Assembly (NCBI RefSeq): GCF_020921035.1
Contig: NC_063151.1
Coordinates: 26,356,934-26,420,933 of the forward strand
Source: Rhodamnia argentea
Lineage: Eukaryota; Streptophyta; Magnoliopsida; Myrtales; Myrtaceae
Reading direction: 5' to 3'
DNA length: 64,000 nucleotides
How positions within the stretch are numbered: position 1 is the first letter of the stretch; the number at the start of each line of letters is the position of its first letter. A program made the position numbers and the translations under genes. Below are positions 47,784 to 58,662 of the stretch, one piece after another. Below the pieces are notes generated by a model. It did no database searches and was not told the DNA's origin. It worked only from the letters and a program-made list of their open reading frames with translations.

Positions 47784-49115
47784 TTTCTGCTGCAGAAGCT
47801 AAAGGCGATGATAAGCCATGTAAGTCGTGAAGGAGACGCTCTTTATCTAGTAACCGCTACTTAAAAAAGCTACTTTGGTCTATGAACCTTAGAACTGATA
47901 TGTCCTCTTTTGCTTAGACGTTCGTCGTGTAGACACCTGGTCGATGTCAAACTCTTTTGCCATGTCTGTGTAGTGGTTATGAATGGACCTGGATGTTATG
48001 CTTGGAAGTGGTTGATTATCATTGTCGTGGACGTGGACACGGACGTTACCTTTTCGTTCTAGTTGGAGATGAATTGAGTTTTAGGTAGAAAAGTGATATG
48101 ACTGCGACTGAACTAAGGGAAACAATCGAAGATTTTCGGGATGTTCTATGCGATCAGCAACTCCTGTGTCAAACTAGGACCTACTCAAGGTCTACATCCT
48201 CATGCTTGTCGTTGCCACACTAGCCTCCGCCCTTTGCCGTTTTTGTCGGAGCTCCGCTGTTACGGCTGGTTTGCTCCCGCCAGGTGCACGTTCGCTGTCT
48301 GCCGAGTGTTGGGATTTAAGTTTTATGCAAAGAACGTAGCGAATTGAGTATTACGGAATAGGTAGTTTGCTTACGTGCACGTTGTAATAAAATTATTGTT
48401 TGCTTCTAATGACCCAGTTCGTAAAATCCAGTCTGGCCTCGAGCGGGACGAAAATGAAGTTAGTTCCAAGACAATGTGTATTAATAGTTTGGACCTTAGC
48501 ACAGCCCCTCTCCAACAAACCCAAATCTCCCTTCTGCCCCCGCCCGCCAGCTGCCTTCCACACTCGTTCTTGTCTCCGGGAACCGCCGCCGTCGTCCGAG
48601 CTTGCGCCACCACACCCTCTGCCCTTCGGGCTACTTTCACTCTCTTCGTCCCACTCGGTTCCACTCTGTGTGTGTCTCTCTCTCTCCCCTTCTTTCTCTC
48701 TCTCTCTTGCGCACGCGCCATTTCTAGGGTAGTATTAAGTTCATATACTAAGTTTAACCATTTCATTTCTCAATTATTTATCAATCTATCATCTTAATTT
48801 TATGCAATCATTAAGATTGATATAGATTTTGTGATGGTATATTCAGATTATTCACAAACTATGAACTTATCAAGTAAGGAGGGGTTAAGTTCATTCTTTC
48901 AAATGAACATTTCATCAATTTCTAATTAATTCGCTCAACAAAATTTCCGATGAGGTCATTATAATGTATTTGGATTATGTTTTAATTAAATAGACGATCT
49001 TACTTTTTTGTGATTGTTTGTTTTTATGTCCAATTAAAGAAGATAGCAATGGGATTTTCATGATAAAGAATTACTTTGTGACGAAGCGCAAGTTACAAGC
49101 TGGTTTTTCATTAGT
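47784..49115. other. 3' flank of the HD-ZIP III gene and spacer
   Basis: The first few hundred bases are probably 3' UTR. A C/T-rich stretch at about 48500-48715 gives open frames on both strands but no domain. Nothing else is supported. Confidence 0.4.
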
Positions 49116-49117
49116 GA

Positions 49118-49438
49118 TGGGGAGAAAAAGTACCAAAAAAGCCTTGAACCTTTTAATTAGGCCAATTTAATCTTCAATGTTTTTGCGTCGGTACCAATTT
49201 AGTCTATCCCGTAAATTTAGGCCGAAAATTACCGACGTGGTTGTCGGCCATCTAAGTGGCACAGCCGGTGCCGACATCTCCATGCACGTCGGCCGCATGT
49301 GGAGATTAGTCCTACACCTTACTCTCTGTCCAAATTCTAGACAGGCCCTTCCAGGAAAAGTACCACAAAAGGTCCTAAATTTATTTACACACTCTACAGA
49401 CATTATGAATTTACGACTTTTTTGGTAATTTTTGTTTC
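49118..49438. mobile_element. Short copy of palindromic repeat family A
   Basis: It begins GGGGAGAAAAAGTACCAAAA and ends GACTTTTTTGGTAATTTTTG. Inside are TTAATCTTCAATGTTTTTGC and CCGAAAATTACCGACGTGG. A second end-like piece (GGAAAAGTACCACAAAAGGT) sits at 49353, so the copy looks rearranged. Confidence 0.5.
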
Positions 49439-51658
49439 ATGGGTTTAATTGCCTTACCAATCTCCATTGAGTGCGGAAATCTACCAATCTCACGCAAATA
49501 AAAAGATTTACAAGAGCACAAAGGTCTTGTTCTCTTGAGAATGACCTTAAGAGAGTGCAATCATGGTATATTCCAACTAGACGTCGAGCAAGATAAAAGA
49601 GAACAAATTATCAACTGAGAGTATCCTTGATTTTTATGATAAGAAATTGCTTTGTTATGATTAACCTACGATACTCTCTGGTGGTTCATAGTCCAATTTT
49701 TTTTTTCATCCTCCTTCAGAACTTCATTCGCGTACATTACAATTCAAAATGCAAAACTTCACAAATTAGGTCAAGTTGACACCTTCGTCGTTATTTCACT
49801 AAGCAAACCAGATCAAATTTATTCGAGTTATCAAATGTACGTGGGACAAGCAATGCTTACGATGACGTGGTTTCGTCCTTTGAGAGTCAAGTAATAGTAA
49901 ATGCTCGATTCGAGAAATGACATGTTCTTATTTCTCTTGAATTCCTCCGAACTGAACCTCAAACGCCCATCATCTTTCGTCCAACATTCACACATTTGAA
50001 TTCTTAATTGTTCTAGAAAAATTTCAAGTTAAGCAGAAAGGGAAAGGAAATGGCACAAAATGACCACGAAACTAATTCCCCCTCGAGACTAAATCACATC
50101 TTGATAGGAAAAGCTAGGGTTTCGTGATTGTCGTCCAACAACACCCACGTAACGAAAGCTAGCTAATTCCTCAAACCTTTCGACCTAAGTAAAGATAACT
50201 ACAACTTGCAAATACTTTTCTTTTCATAATTAATACCTCTCCTCTCCTCTCCACTCCTCGTGACGACAAACCTCAACCACCTTTCTCTTGCTCATTCATG
50301 AATGCTAAAGCTCACGATATGGCTTCCGCAGGCTCGTGAAGTTTTGGCGATTCTTTGTGGGAGCAAGCTACGGAGCAGTCGCTTTCTTTTCATGCTTTTA
50401 CAAGATTAGGAAAAGGGGAAAAAAAGAAAAAGAAAAAGAGATTTCAGCAACAAGCGCAGACATGTTTGTGTTAGTTCCACACGTGAAGTTCTTCCACTTT
50501 GTGTGGAAGATATGTCTCTTTTTCTTAAGGTCTTCTTGGTCTAGCTTCAAGCAGAATCATGGGCCACATAATTAGCACGGATTTATGTTGCCTAATTTCG
50601 CGTATGGTGAGGAATATACGTACGAAGATATGGACGAGTTTCGTTTGCAAGCATGAATGTATATGTAGTTGTATACGGTCCAATCTTCTCGCACCGTGTC
50701 TCTTTCTCGTAAATAGCATGGACATTCTGACTCCAGAGGTGTTTAGCAATCTCCAGCTGAATGTCTCTTTCTTAAGGCCTACTCCTAGCATTAATTAGGA
50801 AGATACAGACCACACAATTAACTCCAATTTAAGTTGCCCAACTGCTGCATAATAATCATGTTAGGAAATTATACACACGCTGTGATTAGCTTCAATCATG
50901 TCATGCTCTACATGTATACAGACACGCATCTACAGCATTGGACTCTAGACTTGTTTCACTTAGTGCGCGCCCAAACATATGAGAAGTATATGATCCAATC
51001 TTAAAACAGCCATCTTAGTATGGTAAACAGCAAGAACTCTATAGCCATTTGCATTTTCGGTTATCGGCTGGAGTTTCCGTATAAAGTTAGGCCTAAACTC
51101 GAAGTGCGGTCGAGATCTCGCCAGCTTTTCTTTTTTATCGAGACTGTGAAAAACCATAGTAACTTCGATTTTCTGTAGTTCTGGCACCTCCTTTCCATTT
51201 CCCCCTTATACTTCTTTCTTCCCCGATCTCTCTCTCTTTCTCGCTTCCCTCCAAACAAAAGCAACAGAAAAGAGAAGAACAAGAGCAGGAAAAGGAGAGA
51301 AGATCATGAAAAGATACCTGGCCTATGCAATGTGCAGCTCACGCTCACGTTAACACACAGTCTTCGTCATCACCACCATCAGCCAAAAAAAGAGAGAGAA
51401 AGATAAAAAAACAGTTAGCTAGTGTTCTCTTGGAAATAAATGCATCGGTTCTCTCGTTGATGATAACACTTTGAAACTAAAGTTGGAGCAGCTTGCTCTT
51501 TCTCGGCCGCTTCTTTCCTGAAAAATCTAGCCAGTTCACGGCGATTCCTGCATCGTTGATAGCTGACACGAGACTCATCACGGTCCATACAACATCTAAA
51601 ACGATTCTCGCACACACAAACACACAGGTTCATGTTAGGAGAGAGGCCTCTCTATCAT
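49439..51658. other. Intergenic and upstream region of the DUF1677 gene
   Basis: No gene is supported. Frames at 50336-50575 and 51415-51633 lack recognisable domains. The part near 51660 is the promoter of the downstream gene. Confidence 0.4.
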
Positions 51659-51667
51659 TATATATAT
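51659..51667 (+). promoter_or_regulatory. TATA box of the DUF1677 gene
   Basis: TATATATAT about 166 bp before the ATG at 51833. It is the only strong TATA-like element in the proximal upstream region. Confidence 0.55.
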
Positions 51668-51832
51668 GTGGATACTGCACTTGGGTCTCCCCACCTTGAC
51701 ATGATCTTCTAGCCGTCAATTGCACTCCCTTTCCTCTTCGTGGTTAGTTCCTTCTCCCTCGTTCATCTCGATCGGTTTTGGCACAACCTTGGAAAAAATC
51801 TCGAACTCGTCACACCAAATTCTTAGACCCTC

Positions 51833-52399
51833 ATGGCACCACATGGAGAGGCTATCGTCAGCTCTTACTCCAAGTCTGTCGGCAAGGCATTGGGCGCCTT
51901 CTCCAAGCCATCAAGGCTGTCGACCGACAACCTCCACCGGACCAAGTCAGACATGATGTTCGAGCTGATGAAAGAGGAGGTGGCCGCCCCCCTCCCGCTG
52001 ATATCAGAGGTCGAGGATGCCAAGTGCGAGTGCTGCGGCATGAGCGAGGAGTGCACCCCAGAGTACATCGAGCGGGTGCGCAAGAGGTTCTCGGGGAGGT
52101 GGATATGCGGGCTGTGCGCCGAGGCAGTGAAGGAGGAGGTGGAGAAGAATGGCGGGAGGAGGGACGAGGCGCTGGCCACGCACATGAGCGCGTGCGCCAA
52201 GTTCAAGAAGATCCGGGCGCACCCCGCGTTGTTCCAGGCCAGCGCCATGAGGGAGATCTTGAAGAAGAGCACCGCGAGGACTAAGTCTCTAAGCCCTAGA
52301 GACGGGGAAGGACACAAGAGAGTCGGCACGATCGCGAGGAGCTCAAGCTGCATTCCCGCCATCACCAAGGACTTGAATGACCTTAATCTTGCCAACTGA
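51833..52399 (+). CDS. DUF1677 family protein
   Basis: An intronless gene for 188 residues. The DUF1677 core lies at about 63-125: CECCGMSEECTPEYIERVR, then GRWICGLCAEAVKEEV and a His/Cys pair near His117 and Cys121. The cysteines (65, 67, 68, 74, 92, 95, 121) could bind zinc, but that is inference. Family members are plant-specific with no established biochemical role. The N-terminus has a short SYSKSVGKALGAF segment before the core; the C-terminus is basic and Ser-rich. There is no signal peptide or membrane segment. A TATA box at 51659 and the ATG at 51833 fit a simple promoter. The coding part is clearly GC-richer than its surroundings. Confidence 0.93.
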   Translation: MAPHGEAIVSSYSKSVGKALGAFSKPSRLSTDNLHRTKSDMMFELMKEEVAAPLPLISEVEDAKCECCGMSEECTPEYIERVRKRFSGRWICGLCAEAVKEEVEKNGGRRDEALATHMSACAKFKKIRAHPALFQASAMREILKKSTARTKSLSPRDGEGHKRVGTIARSSSCIPAITKDLNDLNLAN

Positions 52400-53440
52400 A
52401 TTCATTTCCGAGGAAGAAGAACCGCTGTCTAGCCACACAGATTTGGATTTTCGGTGTACATGGTTTCATATTTCATCAACCATGTGCACCATTTTATTAG
52501 GGTTTTGCGTTTAAGCTAACAGGTTCAGTCCTTGTGTATCGGATTGAACCCTACTTAATATGACAACTTGATGGACGAGCCTTTTGTTGTTTACCTTCCA
52601 AGTGAAGGTTTTTTTTCTCTTTAGGTTGTTGTCCTTGTTGAGTTATCAACCTTCGACGAGTCAAAATTAGGGCAGATCTTTGATGGGGCTTTAAGGTTGC
52701 AGATGTGCCTTTTTTTTCCCCATCTAGGATAAGTGGAACAGATTTCGATCTTTATTTTGGATTAGCCCTCTTGGTTTGATTAGGAGCTGGTTGTGTATCT
52801 GGTTATTCACCCTTTCCAATTAAGAATATTAATGTACCGTTAATTAAGAATCTCTCTCTCTCTCTCTCTCTCTCACGATTGGTGGTGAACTTCATCGAAT
52901 CGGAATTTCATGGATCAAAGTGTTGGCAGTCCCTTACTTTTCTAAAATATTCAATGAGGTCCCTTCACTTTAATCTATACAATTGAGTCCTTCAAGCATG
53001 TTTTTCCTGTCGAATGTTAAAAGGAATTGAGGACGTGAGTTACCGCGTCAATTCTGACCGAACGAAACGTTTGGAGTTTTTGTTAATTTGGATCAGGTAC
53101 AGAAATTTCACTTAAAAAAAAAGACAGAAATTCCATCGCAATTAATTGTTGACACATAAATTCACAAATATTAATTTTTTCATAATTTTCTGAAACTCGA
53201 ATAATATGATTAGTTGTGGCGAGAACTTTCGTTTAAATCCAAACAAACAGGAGTAGAATTATGGCGCAAAGGTCTCGTCAGACTTTACTTTTCACCAATA
53301 TCAAAAGGGAGTGAAAGTCAGTCTATAACACTAATCTGAACATATTAAGAATGATTGTTCGTTGAGTACAAAACTTAAATATTCACGATCTTTCGTTCAT
53401 TTACTGCTGCACTTTTGAAAATGTATGAACCGATTTGGAA
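52400..53440. other. 3' flank and spacer after the DUF1677 gene
   Basis: Contains probable 3' UTR, then AT-rich DNA with a pure (TC)12 run at 52851-52874. No gene is seen. Confidence 0.45.
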
Positions 53441-53965
53441 TTCCATTGTGGCCGAGCCTAGGACACCGGTGCCCTTGCCTGGAACACCGAGCCCAGGTCC
53501 TTCGAGCCCGTGCTCGAGTCCATCAAGGCTTGACCTAGGACCCAACACTCATGCCCAAGGCCCCGACATTTGAGCCTAGGTCAATCGAGACCACGCCCAG
53601 CACACTCGTGCCCGTGCACAGGTCCCCTGCGCCCACGCCCTAGTCTGTCAATATCAAGCTCAGCCTTGATGGGCTTGGGCCTGGCCGCCAAGGTCACGGG
53701 CCTGACCTCGATGGACCTGTGCATAGGCACGGGGGAATGGGTTTCGGGGCGTCGGGGTCTTGGTCTTGGTCTTAAGCATTGGGGTTTAGGCCCGGCCTCA
53801 ATGGACTCGGGGCCGAGCGCTAGGGAGCCGAGCATAGGCACCGAGTTCTCGAGCTTGATTTTTGTGGACCCAAGACTAGTGTACGTGCTCGTGCCTAGAA
53901 GTCGAGATATGGGCTTCGGACCACGGTACCTGTGCCGACTTCCTTGGCAACCCATACACAAGTCA
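53441..53965. repeat. GC-rich degenerate inverted repeat
   Basis: The left half is C-rich (GAGCCCAGGTCC, GCCCAAGGCCCC, GCCCGTGCACAGG) and the right half is the G-rich inverse (GGGCTTGGGCCTGG, TTGGTCTTGGTCTTAAG). Long frames open on both strands because of this composition, not because of coding. A family C-like end (GTTCCGCAAAACAAATTGAG) lies at about 54122, so it may be the core of a larger element. Confidence 0.45.
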
Positions 53966-54320
53966 CTAGCATTTGAATAGTAAATAGCTATTTAGGAAAA
54001 TTATTTTCCTTACCAAACGATAAAAAGTATTTTTCGATTCATTTGCAGATCTTAACTAAACGCTAGAAAATTTTATTATTTTTCCAGAAAGGACTTTCCA
54101 AAAAAATTTTTTATAGAAATGTTCCGCAAAACAAATTGAGGCTATAGAGGAATAAACAAATCTTATTCACATAGGTTAACAGTTCAATGAGACACGGACG
54201 GAAGCATAGGTAGGGAGAGACGATCTCATCGGACTTGGTCCCACTTGTTTCTACATAAGATCTAATCATGCTAATCACTCAATATACAAGTCTCAGTGGA
54301 ACTTCTTCATACGCTTAGCT

Positions 54321-54716
54321 GGAAAATTATAAAAAAAATCATAAACTTATTACAATTGTTCCAATTCCATCCTAAATCTTTTTTTATTTATTTATCATTT
54401 GGGTCATAAACCTTTTGCATTTGTACCAATTCGGTCCATTTAATCGGCCGACGACGACGTGGCCTTGCCAACGCAAACATGAGCAAATCTTGATGATTAT
54501 TTTTTTTATTTTTTTCATTCTTCGTTTTCTTTCCACTGTGGCCGGAGCACGCCAGCCACTGGGTTAGGGCAGCCATTGCTCGCGATGGTCTAGGTTCAAT
54601 TGGCACGGATGCAAAAGGTTTTAGTATTCAAATGATAAAAGAAAGTTTTATAACCGAAGTGGCATAAATTATAATCGATGTGGTACTTTTTTTTTGGGGG
54701 GGGGGGTAATTTTCCC
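54321..54716. mobile_element. Copy of palindromic repeat family A
   Basis: The left end GGAAAATTATAAAAAAAATC mirrors a right end that holds a run of eleven G before TAATTTTCCC. The arms read CATAAACTTATTACAATTGT and inverted TTATAATCGATGTGGTAC. The core (54535-54600) is short. Confidence 0.6.
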
Positions 54717-55578
54717 TGCCCTTAGCATCGCTCTTGTCTTACACGTGTATAAGTTATTCTTTTAGCTAACGAATTTACATTTTCCTAATTTCATAAAAGG
54801 CGTATCGACAACGAGAGCAATTGATCCACAATGTCATCCACAAAAATGTAGGCAATTTTTTTTTTTTTTTATAACAAGGAATCGCATTAAAAAAAATTAA
54901 TAATAATAATAATAATATAGGGATCCTTCGATCCCATGGAATATCCTGCATTAACCTTATGGACTAAGCAGAACGCCAGTCAAATGCGCATACATGAAGG
55001 AACGAATTCTACGTCACGTGACTCATTTCCCAAAACGCACTGGTACCTCGACCACTGAATAAACTCTACGCGCCCCCCCTGGGATATTTATTAGCCCCCT
55101 AGCACTTCCTTACCTTCCACATGCGTTTAGAAGGAAAGCATTGGCCCCGACCGGCCCCACCACGCCACCATGCGGCCCGGACCATTCAACGTACGACGCG
55201 TGGCGTCAAGGCGGGCCCCGTCGTACGGGCATTTTCACTTTTTTAGTCAACGGTCAGAATTTTTTTTTTTTTTTTGGTTGGGTTTATTTTCATACGGCAC
55301 GAATATTCCAGTCCATGGCACGAAAAAAGGGGAAAATGCAAGGGGAGAGGGAGAGAGAGACCAGACCAGCCCCAAGCAAAAAACAAAAGAAAGGCACAAT
55401 TAGGTCCGTTTGCCGACATCGCCCCCGCGCTGTTCCTTCGTGGTTAAGGAGAGAGCCTCTCTCGTACTCCCAGGATACTTGCCATTCCAAGCACGGCCGT
55501 TTTGGTTTCAAAATATCTGATCTTCCCCACCCCCTTCTAATTATTGAGCACATTAATTTTTAATCCGTAAAAGTCATC
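54717..55578. other. Intergenic region, nothing supported
   Basis: Contains an oligo-T run near 54858-54870, an AAT repeat near 54894-54917 and GC-rich text at 55130-55230. The frames at 55141-55563 show no recognisable domain. Confidence 0.35.
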
Positions 55579-56275
55579 CAAAACTTCGTTTATTTCACAA
55601 AAATGAATAATTTTTTCTAGGGAAAAAGCCACCAAAAATCCTAAACTATGTTCTTTGTGACACATTTACCCAAAACTTTTCTTTGTGACACAAAAAATCC
55701 TAAACTTATATGCATGTGACACATTTACCCAAAACTTGTACTCGTGTGACACATTTACCCCAAACTTCTTATTGTAACACTAAAAACTCCAAACTTATAG
55801 GCATGTGACACATTTATCCCAAATTTTGAGGTAAATGTGTCACATGGATATAAGTTTAAGATTTTTGATGTCACAAAAAAATATTTTGAGGTAAATAAAT
55901 CACACTGGTATAAATTTAGGGTTTTCGATGTCACAAGAAAAATTTTAGGGTAAATGTGTCACATGAGTAAAAGTTTGAGATTTTTGGTGTCATAAAAAAG
56001 TTTGGGATAAATATGTCCACGATTGACATAGTTCGGGGTTTTTGGTGATTTTTTCCCTTTTTTCTAAAAGTAATTGCCTTTATCGCTTAAGATAATTAAT
56101 CGATGGAGAATATTTTCATTTTCACCCAATAATTTGTGCCCAAAGATTTTCGTGATGGGTGAAAATATTTTCCATTCATTCATTTTTGTAAAAGATATAA
56201 ATCATCATTTTTATAAAAAATATATATATTTTTTTTAAATTATTCATTTTTTTTCCGCCGAATAAATCGAGGCTT
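55579..56275. mobile_element. Family C element interrupted by a nested Mutator-like MITE
   Basis: The left piece (ACTTCGTTTATTTCACAAAA) runs into TTTTTTCTA. After the nested element the same text resumes (TTTTTTCTAAAAGTAATTGC, TTATCGCTTAAGATAATTAA) and ends with CATTTTTTTTCCGCCGAATAAATCGAGGC. Removing the insertion restores a sequence of about 250 bp like the copies at 27.5-28.1 kb. Confidence 0.6.
55620..56057. mobile_element. Family B Mutator-like MITE with exact 9-bp target duplication
   Basis: It starts GGGAAAAAGCCACCAAAAAT and ends with the inverse GGTTTTTGGTGATTTTTTCCC-type terminus. TTTTTTCTA stands on both sides (55611-55619 and 56058-56066). The 438-bp body is a chain of GTGACACATTTACCC units, inverted in the second half (GGTAAATGTGTCACAT). 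The same TGACACATTTA units form the arms of the element at 14370-15734. Confidence 0.85.
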
Positions 56276-56394
56276 AACTTGGCTGATGAAATAAAATATC
56301 TAGGCACCCACAACCATTTCGAGGTAACACCTAACTAACTTTAATTTACCGAAAAGAGTTGCCCACGCAACTTTAGCTTTGCGTCTTCGCCCTC

Positions 56395-56402
56395 TTTATA
56401 TA
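56395..56402 (+). promoter_or_regulatory. TATA box of the DUF761 gene
   Basis: TTTATATA followed by a C-rich stretch, about 140 bp upstream of the ATG at 56540. A good core-promoter match. Confidence 0.65.
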
Positions 56403-56437
56403 CCCCCCTCCCTCTCCCCCACTCTTACACATCTTCC

Positions 56438-56498
56438 CCAAACGAAAGCTTCCTTCATCTCTCTCTCTCTCTCTCTCCAAACGAAAGCTTCCTTCATA

Positions 56499-56530
<32 letters not shown>
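56438..56530. repeat. 39-bp leader duplication with CT microsatellites
   Basis: CCAAACGAAAGCTTCCTTCA is present twice, at 56438 and 56477, each followed by CT dinucleotide runs (56458-56477 and about 56499-56530). The repeat lies between TATA box and ATG, so it is transcribed as part of the 5' UTR. Confidence 0.85.
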
Positions 56531-56539
56531 AAGAAAGAC

Positions 56540-57202
56540 ATGGAACATAATCTGCCCATGACGTCTAAGAAGATATGGAACATAGTACGCGGGGTGTTCT
56601 ACATGATGAGGAAAGGGATGTCCAAGAGGAGGATCATGGCGGATCTCCACATGATGATGAAGCGCGGCAAGATCGCCGGCAAGGCCATCGGCAACCTCAT
56701 GTTCTCCCACAACCACCACCACCCCGCCGCGTCCGGCCGCCGCTCCCACGACAGTCGCTCCTCGTCCTCCTCGTCCTCGGCAGCGGGGTCGCTCGAGTAC
56801 GAGTTCAGCTGCAGCAACAGCCCCGCCTTCCCTTTCCACCTCCCCAGCCTCCACGCCCACAAGCGCAAGTGCAACCAGCTGAACCACCACCTCCACAACC
56901 TCTTCATGTGCGTTCACCCGCCCCCGACCCAGGACGACGACGCCGACGCCGTCGTGGGCGCGTTCAACTTCGACAAGGCGATAATGGAGATGCTGAGCAG
57001 CCAGAGGGACGCGGTGGAGGCGTCGCCCATGCTGCCGGGGTTCGGCCGGACCCCGCTGGTGCGGCCGCTGAGGATCACGGACTCCCCCTTCCCGTTGAAG
57101 GAGGATGAGGGGGAGGAGGACCCCCGCGTGGACAAGGAGGCGGCGGAGTTCATACAGCAGTTCTACAAGAAGCTGAGGCAGGAAGAGGGAATGGACGGTT
57201 GA
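56540..57202 (+). CDS. DUF761 protein, Avr9/Cf-9 rapidly elicited protein 146-like
   Basis: An intronless gene for 220 residues. The N-terminus (about 8-60) is basic and Met-rich (KKIWNIVRGVFYMMRKGMSKRRIMADLHMMMKRGK... in two parts), as in the ACRE146 group. Ser-, His- and Asp-rich linkers follow, with a conserved PGFGRTPLVRPLRITDSPFP segment around residues 165-185. The DUF761 motif closes the protein (197-216: VDKEAAEFIQQFYKKLRQEE). Relatives are plant-specific and are induced in defence responses or expressed in fibres; the molecular role is unknown. There is no transmembrane helix or signal peptide. The start at 56540 follows a CT-rich leader, and a second Met at residue 7 is possible. 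Strong GC content contrasts with the flanks. Confidence 0.9.
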   Translation: MEHNLPMTSKKIWNIVRGVFYMMRKGMSKRRIMADLHMMMKRGKIAGKAIGNLMFSHNHHHPAASGRRSHDSRSSSSSSSAAGSLEYEFSCSNSPAFPFHLPSLHAHKRKCNQLNHHLHNLFMCVHPPPTQDDDADAVVGAFNFDKAIMEMLSSQRDAVEASPMLPGFGRTPLVRPLRITDSPFPLKEDEGEEDPRVDKEAAEFIQQFYKKLRQEEGMDG

Positions 57203-58523
57203 AATAACCATGCCCATGCATAGAAACTTTGTCGAGTAATTATTCGCTTTTTTTTTTTTAAATATTCTGTGCAGTTGATTCTAGTTAATGTTTGTGGGGG
57301 GCGTGCCCGAAAACTCTCTTCGACGAAGACGATGTTCTTGTCGTTGATAAGAACAATATCGAGAGATTTAACTTGCATGAACATCTGTGTCCTGCCTACT
57401 AATTTTTCTTCCTCTTTGTTTGTTAAGAAGCTTGTGGAAACAAGTAGTGTATATTCAAAAGAATTCAAAGGCCTTGTCCTAGAACGTTGAGCATATTCTC
57501 AACGATATTAAAGGAACGGTGGCATCTATTGAAGGATCAAGATCGTTGATTTTTTTTCCATGATTAACTGCAAAAATCTCTTATCGAGCTCAATAGATGT
57601 GATTAGTCTTTTCGCGAGGGTAGATTAGTAATGTCGTCCTAAAGATGATAAGCTAATAACACCGTCATCAGAATTGGTGGAATTCGCCTCCACTTCGTCA
57701 AGGCCCTCAAAGCTCCCCTGTGAGTATCGAGCTCCCCAGCATAGATCTAAGCTCCATACGATTCAACGATCTATATTTCATCCGTCCCTTTCTTCGAGAA
57801 AACTTTGGATTTACGCGTTACGAACACGGACATCGCCCGTACGCGAATTTTAATCGAAAATACAGGTGATCTTCCACCAAGATCGAACGAAAACATGACC
57901 CTAATTTAGTTATTGTTCTAGTCTATCGGGACGAGATCAAGAAAATATCAAATCCGGCCTACACATGTAAAGTTCATCACGTGAAAATTAACTCGAGTTA
58001 GGTAGGCCATGAACCCTTTGGGAGCATATGGTTTTGTACATACTCCCATTGGCCCTCCTGAAAATAAAAAAAAAAGCACCAACCCGCGATTCTACTTCTC
58101 TAGGAGAAATCGAACTTTTTGAAACCCCACATTTTTTTGTTCCCACTAACATGTCCTAATGCTGTTCCACTACGTGAAAAAAGTGAATCTGATAGCTGGC
58201 ACCTTCTGCAAAATACGACTGAGCTTTATAATTTTATTTTCTTTTATTTTTTGTTTGCCCACCCTGCTTTTTCTTTTTTCCTTTCTCTTTACTTTGGTTT
58301 ATTTAATTATTTCACGACTTCCAAGGTTGGAGCTGGTTTATGGGAAACTTCCTCCTCTCGCTTTTAGGTTGTCAACGAGTTGCTTTTGCTAAAATTTTGA
58401 TCTGACCACTCACGGCCCCAGCAATAATAATTGCAATGGATTGGAGTGTTTTGATTAAAAAAGAAATGTCTTCCGAGGAGGGAACTTGTTGAGACCGCGC
58501 ATTAGAAGTCCGATACCTTCGAT

Positions 58524-58662
58524 CGAGTAAATTGGGGGAGAAATTTTTAACAGCTCGTGCGGCGCTGTGTAACCGCGGTGCAATATGAGTAACGTTTTTA
58601 TTTACCGAGCAAATTGGGGGAGAACTTTTTAGCAGCTCGTCCGTCGTTGTGTAATTGCGGCT
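58524..58662. repeat. Tandem duplication, 82-bp period
   Basis: CGAGTAAATTGGGGGAGAAA at 58524 and CGAGCAAATTGGGGGAGAAC at 58606. Both are followed by CAGCTCGT and a GTTGTGTAATTGCGG-like stretch. Confidence 0.7.

Noticed and set aside
54806..54818. GACAACGAGAG resemblance to miR535
   Set aside because: Only about 11 bases match and no foldback was seen.
56396..57217. 273-codon minus-strand frame
   Set aside because: Antisense shadow of the DUF761 gene plus its CT-rich leader.
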